Source: Seminavis robusta (taxonomy: Eukaryota; Bacillariophyta; Bacillariophyceae; Naviculales; Naviculaceae). From it: 32,600 nt of DNA. The notes beneath the pieces are model-generated. The model searched no databases and was not told where the DNA came from. It saw only the letters and a program-made list of their open reading frames with translations. The stretch lies in assembly GCA_903772945.1 (NCBI GenBank), contig CAICTM010001065.1:1-32600 (forward strand). The letters run 5' to 3'. Positions within the stretch are counted from its first letter, which is position 1. Every line of letters begins with the position of its first letter. The translations under genes and the position numbers were made by a program. Shown in pieces: positions 1 to 8,757 of the stretch.

Positions 1-1550
1 GCGCGGGACACCAGAGAGGAGATCAGATGTTGTAGTCTTCATAGTGGCTGTGAGCGAATCTCATTTTTCCCCCGAGCTTTGAGGTTCCCGCATGGTTCTA
101 CAACCACCAACATATGGCACAGCCAATGCCATAAGACTCGTACCCAATGAGTTGCCGTTGTCTTTGGATATGACCAGCCTTGGTCCAACAATCACCAGTC
201 CATTTGCTAGGAGGCCCACCAAGCAGTTACCCTCTGCTCTTGGTGTAATCCATGGGGAGCAACCCAAGCAAGCACCTTTGACCAGGCAGCTTTGGTGTCT
301 CATACCCAGGAGCTGACTGACATGGTGTCGCCTTCACAGAAGCTGACCGCCACCATACTTTCTACCCCAAAACTGGCTGCCATGGCATTAGTGCATGGCA
401 ATGGTCCAAACCCGGTGACGCCCCTGTATTTTCGGACGGGCAACTAAACTACGTCCCTATCTGGTACAGCCCATCCATCCTATCCGTCAAGGGACATGTT
501 TGCGGGGCAAGAAGGCCTCTCCACTGAGATCTTGCCACCGCTGAAATCGGCCTGGGGCAAAGCCAAAATATTTGTCTACAAATGAAGAAAAGTATCTCTA
601 AATACGCGCGTGAGAGCCACAGCGAGAGGCGTATGGCGTGAGCGCGTGGTGCAGGATCAATTCACCTAGGTGCGGACTGGGTACTTTCCAAGTCTGGCAT
701 CTGCTGATGACAGCAATCCCTTGGCGCTCCGCTCTGGTCCAGCGAACCGACCAACCATGCAAGTCCCTCCACTTGTGTGATCCCCGTCTCACATTGTTTT
801 CCACTAGCAGTCGATGCTTAGTGGCCCATGGATGTTCCATTCATGGGGAGAGATTTTATATAGTTAGTTAGTAACGTAACGTGATATCGGTGGCATTCCC
901 ATGAGAGCGGAACACATAAGCACTCGTGGGGAGCGATAAATCTAGCAGCGAGAGCTCTGGAATCGCGTCAGAGATAGCTCCAACAGCTATGTGCCTACAG
1001 CTCCAGCATGCGCATTGGCTTATCTCCCAGCAAAAGCAGCAAGAAAACGGACAGTCCTTTCTGCCATAGTTAAGGAAAAATAGTACGAAAGATTCGACAC
1101 GATCCATGATTAGCTGTAGATCCCTTTGATACCGCAGCAGTTGAAATACCTATCCTGTTGAGGCAGGGCAGAAGAGTAGGAGGTAGCAGATAGTACTTGT
1201 TCCAGACTGCCACTGCAAGATTGAATAACGAGGACCCCAGCTCCTGAGGGAGAGCTGGCCCAAAGGTCCAGCAGAGAGCCTCCTGGCCCCTCCTGTCTGA
1301 CATGACAGGGCCAAGTCCTATGGTTTGGTGGCCTACTGGAAGGTGTTGGAATACCCTGAAGCACGACAAGGCTCCCTGACTGCCTGACTACCGCTTTCCC
1401 TGAGGAAGGGTTTCTGCGAGATCCAGTCCACTACTTTGGGTATTGGAACTGATTACTTCAAGAAACTTATTGCGGAGGATTCCATGCGTTAACGCAGAAT
1501 CCAATGGTTTCTCCGTAGTAGCTGAGAAAGACTCGTACAGTGTCGTTCCG
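1..1550. other. gene-poor stretch, no recognised gene
   Basis: All open frames here are short (up to about 100 codons), overlap on both strands and show no family motif I recognise. Base composition is mixed, without the codon periodicity seen in the real genes of the window. It may be decayed repeat DNA, since retroelement relics lie just downstream. A small palindrome at 1477-1502 is listed separately. Confidence 0.5.
1477..1502. repeat. nested palindrome
   Basis: A perfect 12-bp palindrome (TGCGTTAACGCA, 1485-1496) is flanked by GGATTC (1477-1482) and GAATCC (1497-1502), which pair with each other. A two-base CA bulge lies on the left side. It lies in otherwise featureless DNA. Function unknown; it could be a chance structure or a remnant of a mobile element end. 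Confidence 0.5.
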
Positions 1551-1667
1551 TCCCATCTTCTTCGTCACGAGCGTGGAATTCCTATGACAAACGAATGTCA
1601 ATGATCTCCGTCATGGTTCAACGTTGGTTGGGTCCAAAGGTGGTAGGCGGAGGAAGTTCATGTGTGT

Positions 1668-2305
1668 TCATCCGAGAGGTTGTTGACATAATCCGAGTAG
1701 ACATATATCATGCAGGCTTACCATCTTGCGGCGCGATGAAGCGTTTCTGTTTTTCAAGAGCTTGTAGGGACAGACCGCTTCGACACAGGCTTTTATGCCA
1801 ACGTATATCAGAGATCGTCCAAAGCAAGCTGAGACTGCTCCGCTTCCAGGCAGCCTGAAACGTGCTTGAAAGTGCTTCGTCTTCACCACCAACGGATGTC
1901 GGTGGAGGAATGCCGTTGACTGCAAATCTGGCTGCAAGGCATTCCAACTTAGTTCACGGTGGCCTGAACAGCTAGATGATAACTGCCTTTGCAGACTAGA
2001 AGTCATCTCCCTTGAAGAGGTTAATGTTTTCGTGAGGCGTAGCAATGGCGAGCCCGAATGAAGACCTTCTCCCATGCGTCCAGCCCACTTGATGGCTTGA
2101 CGTGGAGGTCTCAGGTCCATGTGATGATCTGGACCTTGAAGGTGTATTGCCGCCTGTAGCCATCTTGCTGGAACAGTGCGAAATTTGTAGGTGGTAGAGC
2201 GAGAATGGTCGATTTCGCATTCCTCGTCGAGGTCGATGAGAGGAAGGATTGGTTTGTCGGCAGCTTAGACTCGAAGCTGGGTAAAGCGTTTTGGACCATC
2301 TTCAT
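1668..2305 (-). other. coding-like relic, unrecognised, frames broken
   Basis: On the minus strand an ATG at 2303-2305 opens a 64-residue frame (starting MKMVQNALPSFESKL). It runs into a stop, and the reading continues plausibly in overlapping frames down to about 1668, the longest piece being 150 residues. No known domain is recognisable. It lies downstream, on the same strand, of the reverse-transcriptase relic at 2716-3140 and of a hairpin-rich AT-rich segment, so it could be the start of a decayed retroelement polyprotein. That is inference from position only. Confidence 0.25.
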
Positions 2306-2525
2306 GGTGAGGAAATAGGTTGAGGGTAGCTTAAAGCTATTGTGTTGTTAACAAAATGCCTAGCCGCCACGCTAAAAGCTGTGTAAAGATCTTTCGAGTG
2401 TTTTGAAGTTGAGAGAATGAAAGATATGAGAGGGTATTAGAAAGCTATGAATAACTAAATCAACGAGAGAGATCCACAACAAAGGATGTTAGATCTGAAC
2501 TCCCCCGGAGACTGTAAAGTGTGAA

Positions 2526-2702
2526 GAGTAGGTGGCGTAGCAACCTACTCACTCCATCGAAATCAAAAAGGAACGCGTGGAGATTCGTCTAGCGCTGTAA
2601 TCTAGTAGCGTGGAAGTACTCCACGCTGGCTAAATATCTAAAGCGATTTTCATCATCAACTAGTTATGACTAGAGCGGTCATTGAGAATTCTTCTCAATG
2701 AC
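2526..2702. repeat. cluster of four perfect hairpins
   Basis: Four inverted repeats lie within 177 bp. GAGTAGGT/ACCTACTC has an 8-bp stem and spans 2526-2550. AGCGTGGA/TCCACGCT has an 8-bp stem and a 5-nt loop (2607-2627). CTAGT/ACTAG has a 5-bp stem and a 4-nt loop (2660-2673). GTCATTGAGA/TCTCAATGAC has a 10-bp stem and a 5-nt loop (2678-2702). The cluster separates the reverse-transcriptase relic from the coding-like relic downstream of it on the minus strand. It may be the regulatory or terminal region of a decayed element; no matching second copy occurs in the window. Confidence 0.55.
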
Positions 2703-2715
2703 TATTCGCGAAGGA

Positions 2716-3140
2716 CTACGTCATAGAGTCGAACTCAAACCCTACTAGGATCAGTCGCGAAGTAAGGCTAAGAGCCGTGTATTGCAGTAACCCATACTCG
2801 AAACGGAAAATGCTCGATAAAACATATTGGCTTCCCGTCGATTCAGATCGGGGAACCCTTTCAGAACCCTTATAGTGGTTGCATTTCTTGATCAGGGCCA
2901 CTTTCTGTGCTGTGAAAGCTCCAGATGGGCCTTTGAAGCACCCCAGCGACTTGTGGTTGTTGTAGTTGTCGACTGGTTTGATCGGCGTGACAATACCATC
3001 AGTGGATTTCACCTTGATTGTTGGTGTAAAGTCAGTCCCGAGACCACTTTGGTTTCCACTGGTCTGAACTCATATCGTAGGTGATGGAAGGAACATTTCG
3101 AGGCTTCCAGCTTTTCTCCACATCTATCAGAGAGGAAACC
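2716..3140 (-). pseudogene. reverse-transcriptase (retrotransposon pol) relic
   Basis: Read on the minus strand, two overlapping frames (about 3140 to 3009, then 3012 to 2716) join into one recognisable stretch. KLEASKCSFHHLRYEF comes first, then a linker, then KPVDNYNNHKSLGCFKGPSG and a following helix. This order (KCSYH..., then PHKTLG.YK.P.G, then an SR.EAW-type segment) is what I know from the C-terminal part of reverse-transcriptase proteins repeated in diatom genomes. It is only a fragment: no catalytic YxDD box is present and there is a frameshift near 3010. Its upstream edge coincides with the outer end of inverted-repeat arm A, so the duplication breakpoint may lie in this relic. Confidence 0.65.
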
Positions 3141-3290
3141 AACGCCAAAGTCGTCAGCCATGACCGAAAGCATCAACGAACTGGAAGTTGAATGCTGATG
3201 AGGGAGGGAGGGTCTCTGCAGATCTGAGGAAGCCAAAGTTGTTCCATCATGGAGATGGAATCATTTCAAGCAAGAACACTTGAAACATAC

Positions 3291-3506
3291 TGCTGGACGG
3301 TCAAGATTTATCCGGTTTAGAAATTTAGCGTTAGCGTACCCGGATAAGTAGAAAGACCGTGACCTCACAAGAATTTAAGGGGATCTGGCATTCCAAAATC
3401 CAGATTCAACCTGACCCAAGCTGGAAGATCACTTTTTCTTCCCAGCTCGCCCGAATCAGCTAGATAACCCTGATAAGAATAGTAGCAACAGTGTTTTAAC
3501 CCAACA
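3291..3506 (+). repeat. left LTR
   Basis: This 216-bp LTR starts TGCTGG and ends CCAACA. It differs from the right copy by about five substitutions and one single-base indel (roughly 97% identity), so the insertion is fairly young. A nested stem lies near its start: ACGGTC (3297-3302) and TTATCCGG (3308-3315) pair with CCGGATAA (3340-3347) and GACCGT (3355-3360). An internal pyrimidine-rich block at 3432-3445 is exactly complementary to the 14 nt that follow the LTR. Confidence 0.9.
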
Positions 3507-3520
3507 CTGGGAAGAAAAAG
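3507..3520 (+). other. candidate primer-binding site
   Basis: These 14 nt directly follow the left LTR, where a primer-binding site belongs. CTGGGAAGAAAAAG is the exact reverse complement of LTR positions 3432-3445. It contains TGG one base after the LTR end, which would also suit a tRNA 3'-CCA. However, the implied acceptor stem would be almost entirely A/T, which I do not recognise in any tRNA. Self-priming from the transcript 5' end, as in the fission-yeast element Tf1, is the alternative. Confidence 0.4.
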
Positions 3521-4599
3521 GTTTCTCTTTTGTATCATCCCATGAGATTGTAAGATAAGTTTTCTGTTGTATGACTGAGAGAGAGTGAGAGAGAGCATAC
3601 TGTGCAGTGCCACCCTTGAGGTGTGCATCTAGCCTCAGTGTAAGGCCAAGAACAGCCAACAGCAGGCTGTCACAGAAAATCCAACCTGTTTGCATTGAGT
3701 TTCCCCAAGAACAGGTATTGTAACAGTGCAAAAGAACTGAGAAAACAAGCAAGAACAAACCCCATTCAGGTATTGAACAGAGGTGTGCTGTAGCCTCACT
3801 ATAAAGGCAAAGCAACAGAGCTGACAGTCAAGTTTCAACACCACGAAAAATCGCACACAAGCTAGGGGTCGCCGGAACGGGTGCATCTCAACGAAACGAC
3901 CAATTCAAGCCATTCCAAGCACAACAGCATCGAGAGCATAGCTAGCCAGTTCAGTTTGCTGCTGGAAGCAAGTCAATCCGACGAAAATTGAGTGAGTATC
4001 GATCAATCGAGTGATTCAGGTGCCCATTGAACGAGCAGAAGCTGGAATACGAGATCGAATCTACCGATTGAAGCATCAACGCTACCACTAGAAGACTATA
4101 CAGAGATCAAAAGAAGACATCTAACCGCTTATCTAGCCATTAGCGGCAGCCTCCAGTTCCAAATATTCATTGAGATACATCCAATCGCGTTACAGGTGCT
4201 GAAGCAGTGGGAGTCCCAGTTCCCAGCTATCCGCCGACAGCTGAATCTCCAAGAGGAAGCTACCTAAGCCTATGAAACTCAACCAGTAGTCGCATCTAAC
4301 ACCAATACAAGTATCTACAGCAAGAAGAGTCCTTCGAGTGGCCAACAGAGCAAGTTTGCCAATACCCTCAAGACGAAACAGTGGCATTTTTTCGTGTTGA
4401 CCACCAGATCCACGAAGCCACACGAAGCACCGATTTTCGAGCCGACAGCCAAGCCGACAGATGACAGCTCACAGGGGTGAGCACTGATAGAGGACCAGTC
4501 CTACAGCCAAGCCTAACGTTCCAGGAAGGAGCAAGCGAATACACCGCCAAGGAGAATAGCAGCTAACTACAAGCAGGACAAAACAGAGTCCGAGCAATT

Positions 4600-6265
4600 C
4601 AGCTCGCCGGAGTGGAAGCACGAAGCAACAAAACGATACAACAAGAACAACCACAGAAGGAAGGAACAAGAGAAGCACCGGCAAGGAGGAGTGTCATCGG
4701 CAGAAGCAGAACAACAAGAGCGTTCGAGCCAAGTGAGAGTTCGAACAACCAAGCTTGCAGGAGTGGATACTAGCTACAAAGACAACCGGAGAGCCCGAGC
4801 TACCAAGCCAACAGGAGTGTCGGCAGCAGCAGGAGAAGACAAACAAGAAGCAAAAGAGTCCGAGCTTGCTTGGGAGTTCAATCAACCAAGCTCGCAGGAG
4901 TGGAACAAGCAGACGACCAGAAGCAATCAAGACACGAGCGACAAGACAAGAAGGAATACGAACTGCCAAGGCAATTGCAGAGGAATAGGAGTGTCGACAG
5001 TAGAAGATCACGATTTCCAAGCCTAACATCCGAAGGAACTAGCAGTACAGTAGACCGCCAAGGCAACAGGACAAGAACTACGGCACAAAGCAGAGTAGCT
5101 CACAGGAGTGAAGACGAGCAGAGCAGCAAGTGCGACCGGCAACAAGAGAAGAACAAGCTCACAGGAGTGAGCGGGCGAAACCAAGAAGAAACCAAGCTCA
5201 CAGGAGTATTGGCAAGAAGAAGCAGTGCCGACACAGAAGAAGGAAACGAAGAGCGCTACCGGTGAGAGGAACCGAAGCGCCGACAACAAGGAGTGTCGGC
5301 AGCAGAAGCAGCAATAGAGTGTCGACACGGAAGAACAAGTCAAAGAAGACATGAAGCTCACTCAAGTGCAACAGGAGCGACACCACAGAGGTGTTGCCAC
5401 GGAAAAAGGAACAAGATAACAAATTCCAACAGGAAACACCACAGAGGTACAGTCGTGGGAGTTCCAAAGACTCAACAAGAGAGCCACGAAACAGTGCCGA
5501 TAGAGGAGAGGTGCAACGGCAAATCCGACGCACAACAAGCCAAATTCCCAGGTCGATTACTCGACGACGAGAGGAGCAACAAGGACTCTGTCATACAAGG
5601 TTGCGATTTGAACACTAGCGCAACAGGCTCCGAAGAGTGCAAGCATATCGGAGCAACAGCAACAGCGCTGTATCCACTACCGGAGCAGCCATCAAGAATT
5701 GTGCGATTTCCGCCAGGTAGCCAGCCAGGAGTGCTCGAACGACGGACGATGACGGCCACTACTGTTACGGCCACGGCAACACAGGAGTGTCAAGCCGACG
5801 AACGTCACAAAGAAGAAAAATGTATCTTTTCGAAAATGGTATCTCTCCAACCAGAAGTGCCACACAGTTCACGGTACATCGGCAACAAGAGGATCCTACG
5901 GCGAATCCAAGCACACGTCACCACGCTAGCTAGCTAGCGCCATGAGCTAGCCACCTGGCCAAGAGTTTCCCGAAACAGTACAAGCAAGCTATAGGAAGCA
6001 CAGGAGTGCCTCCGACAGCATTGAATATTTTTCTTTTTAGAGTGTGTATTGTGGCAATCCAGCCACTGCACCTCCTCCTTTGGAGTGTGTCTTGTGCCTA
6101 CAGGTACACACAGCACCTCCACCAACCATCAATCATAGATACCTGAGGCAACCAACAGTCTCCAGGCAGCAACAAAGCATCCCACACATCTCCGACCAAT
6201 CATCCCATCAATAGCAACAAACACGCCCTTCCAGTTTTACAACAGCAAGTGCACAGGAGTGTGGA
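4600..6265 (+). repeat. dispersed GGAGTG motif array
   Basis: GGAGTG occurs on the plus strand at 4609, 4688, 4760, 4814, 4897, 4988, 5105, 5164, 5290, 5728, 5784, 6003, 6082 and 6256, and once more at 7640-7645, ending exactly at the right LTR. Ten of the fifteen are extended to CAGGAGTG, and several to AGCTCRCAGGAGTG. I found no reverse-orientation copy in the element. Spacing is irregular, mostly about 50-130 bp and wider towards the right. In one frame the longer form encodes TKL(T/A)GV, but the frame shifts between copies, so a peptide role is unlikely. Confidence 0.75.
5293..5937 (+). other. longest frame of the element's central part, doubtful CDS
   Basis: A 214-codon open frame inside the LTR element. 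It is rich in Arg, Ser, Thr, Gln and His with scattered Cys, and has no retroviral Cys-His box or other domain that I can see. The plus strand is poor in T here, which lowers stop frequency, so the openness alone says little. It begins within one of the GGAGTG copies. It may be a gag remnant or simply non-coding filler. Confidence 0.2.
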
Positions 6266-6866
6266 GGTACCCAAAATCCAAATCCAAATCCAAAACATCG
6301 AACCCAAAGAAGCAACAATGCCATCAACAACGGCAACAATCCCAACAGCCATGTCATACATGACAAAGGCAATCTTCATCAATATTGACAAAACCATCAT
6401 GTCTACCGCCAATCCAGGCAATGTCACAACCACCAACAGCATCAATGGTAACATCAGCATGGCCAGCAGCCAGAGACACCAGTACTAACCATCCTTTGAA
6501 TTGCATCTACAGTACAGGCAACTGCAACAGCAGCAACTGCATCAGCAGCAGAAGAACAACAGTGAATGTTGATCCACCAAGATCACGAGAAGACAAGGTA
6601 TCAAGTCTACACAAGAACGGAGCAAGCTCAAAGAAGCTACAGACTGACCCAGAGCCGCCACAGAGCGGATGTTTTGGCTTACGTCAATGAGACGGTGACA
6701 CAAGAAGACAACACAAGTCGAATCAAGCTACACAAGGCAAGGAGCAGTCACACAACAAGTGACCAATAGACCAACCAAGTCTGCCATGAAATCATAGGCC
6801 GCCTGAAACAATAGTAGGCAACAAGAAGAGGAACCACATCACAAGCTCCATCACCAAGCGTTCACC

Positions 6867-7595
6867 ATGTCCATTACCAAGATCATCATCACAAGATCAT
6901 CATATGAGGAACCCCCTCAAAGCTCCACAGCAACCATCGAATCATCGAATTGCAATCCAGTATCCAACGTCTCTCTCACACCAAACACCAAACAAGCAAG
7001 CATCAAACCCAGATCGATAGCATCCATCGAATCCATCCAATGCAAGCCTACCGCAGATACAGCAACTTCAAGCCCTACAACTACATTCCAGACAACCAAT
7101 CCTACAACAGCTATCTCCCAACCTCGAGAACAGCTTACGATAAGTACCACTACCATTGACAGCCACAGGAACCAACATCAAGATCCACCAATATCAAGAT
7201 CGATTCCTTTCCAATCATCCATCATCAGCCATCAAGACCATGTCCAACCAAGGTCTACTGTTAGAGTACATCCATTTGGAGTCTCCACAACCAATCTTCC
7301 AATCAAGAGTTTACTACCTTCCAACTGTTTACTTCCTTTCTTCCATAGGACCTTCAGTCCCTACATCAAGTGTCCATGCAGTCCGAACCATCTACAGTTC
7401 CAACTACAAGCACATCAAGTGACGGCACCAACAGCCGCAAGCCTTCAGCAGTGGCGAGTCTCATCAGACATCCACGTGCCATTTTCGAACGACATCATCG
7501 ATACCAACATCGTTGACAGTCTCGTTCCCATTCCATCGCAACGCTTCTCACCGATCAGTGGGAATGCCATTGCAACCTTTACAATATTCGTTTAG
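6867..7595 (+). other. open frame next to right LTR, doubtful CDS
   Basis: A 242-codon open frame ending 50 bp before the right LTR. It is dominated by Ser, Thr, Pro, Ile and Gln with many near-identical short words, consistent with translation of T-poor, CA-rich repeats. No domain, signal peptide or membrane segment is evident. Overlapping frames are also long, as expected from base composition. I would not annotate it as a gene without expression data. Confidence 0.2.
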
Positions 7596-7645
7596 CTTAG
7601 CAATAATCGTACCCGTGGTATCCATTAGGGATCCATGCAGGAGTG

Positions 7646-7860
7646 TGTTGGACGGTCAAGATTTATCCGGTTTAGAAATTAGCATTAGCGTACCCGGATA
7701 AGTAGAAAGACCGCGACCTCGCAAGAATTTAAGGGGATCTGGCATTCCAAAATCCAGATTCAACCTGACCCAAGCTGGAAGATCACTTTTTCTTCCCAGC
7801 TTGCCCGAATCAGCTAGATAACCCTGATAAGAATAGTAGCAACAGTGTTTTAACCCAACA
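7646..7860 (+). repeat. right LTR
   Basis: This 215-bp copy of the left LTR has the ends TGTTGG...CCAACA, a 6-bp terminal inverted repeat. The 14-nt block complementary to the post-LTR sequence is conserved. GGAGTG (7640-7645) abuts its first base and occupies the polypurine-tract position, though it is interrupted by a T. The sequence after 7860 resumes the arm A homology. Confidence 0.9.
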
Positions 7861-7865
7861 CATAT

Positions 7866-8757
7866 TAATAGCTAGCTGGCTATTGGTAGGTAGGCACGAA
7901 GGAAGCGTCAGCGAGAGCGTTGAGAAAGACACCACTCTACAACTATCTTTTCCTCGATCATGTTCACTATCAAGCAGCATCATAATGACAGACAAACAAA
8001 CAAAATCATAAACGAAATTGAGTAGTATGCATGTACAATCCAGTTCAAAGTGAGGATCATGCCATATTTGACTAGAATGAATAGCAACGGTTCCACGGAA
8101 CACAATCATTTCTTTGGCTGTTCTCGCAAAGTGCGTCGAACGGATTGCCGCAAGCTGCGAGCTAATCTGGGCAGCCAACAAAAGAGATGCAACCAGGATC
8201 AAAGATTACCGTGCCAGCAATTGCGTGAAAGGATCCGGTCATCCACAGGCAAGCTTGACCATATCGGTGCATGCGGCGTCGATGGCCAACGAGGAGCAAC
8301 GAGGAGATGAACTTCGTACGGTAGGTACCAGAAGTATTGGTCACAATCAACACTGTTGCCATTGCTGGGCTTGTTTCCCCCCTTGCCAAGCAATTCCGCC
8401 TTGTCATCTTTCGGAACTCCGAGTTCCACACATGCCAGCCATAAAGGCGAGAAGAAGAGCCACATAATCCTGAAGTGAATACGTACGATCCAAATGTGGA
8501 AACAACATAATCGGTGGATCCCAAAAGCATGCTCGTATTGCCAGTCGTAGACAATCCACCTACTCTAAACCCCCTTGCTACGCGTTCTTGCCAACTTTTC
8601 AAACAAAAATAAAGAGGTCAATGCCTGGGTGTTGTCGGCACAACGAAATATGTGGTAAAAAGCCTTTTTCGTTTAGGTGTTGCCTAGTCCAGGCTCCTAT
8701 AATGCCCGTTACAATAGTGATGCTCGAAGTGACAGTGTTCTACTCCCTACTGTACAC
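7866..8757. other. 3' flank of glycosyltransferase gene, duplicated, no gene
   Basis: This stretch matches 27000-27800 in inverse orientation, with a block of about 65 bp near 8500-8560 absent from the other copy. Open frames in the two copies differ in frame and length, so coding constraint is not evident. It probably holds the 3' untranslated region and terminator of the glycosyltransferase plus spacer DNA. Confidence 0.6.

Larger units (their letters stand above)
3291..7860 (+). mobile_element. non-autonomous LTR retroelement (LARD-like)
   Basis: Two direct repeats of 216 and 215 bp bound a 4,139-bp interior. Both LTRs begin TG and end CA. The right copy has mirror-image ends TGTTGG...CCAACA. 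The flanks carry a 5-bp target-site duplication (CATAC at 3286-3290, CATAT at 7861-7865, one mismatch). The interior is A/C-rich and T-poor on the plus strand. It has no reverse transcriptase, integrase, protease or RNase H signature on either strand. The longest frames are 214 codons (5293-5937) and 242 codons (6867-7595), both low in complexity. I therefore call it a large non-autonomous derivative. Plus orientation is inferred from the repeated motif abutting the right LTR and from the primer-site-like sequence after the left LTR. The superfamily cannot be assigned. Confidence 0.85.

Noticed and set aside
3291..7860. a complete autonomous retrotransposon
   Set aside because: No reverse transcriptase, integrase, RNase H or protease motif is readable in any frame between the LTRs.
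2716..7860. the reverse-transcriptase relic as the missing polymerase of the LTR element
   Set aside because: It lies outside the LTRs, on the opposite strand, beyond the target-site duplication, and is separated from the element by duplicated arm A DNA.
7866..8757. a gene on the minus strand downstream of the glycosyltransferase (146-codon frame at 8162-8602)
   Set aside because: The inverted copy at 27000-27700 has indels that break this frame without compensation, so it is not under coding constraint.
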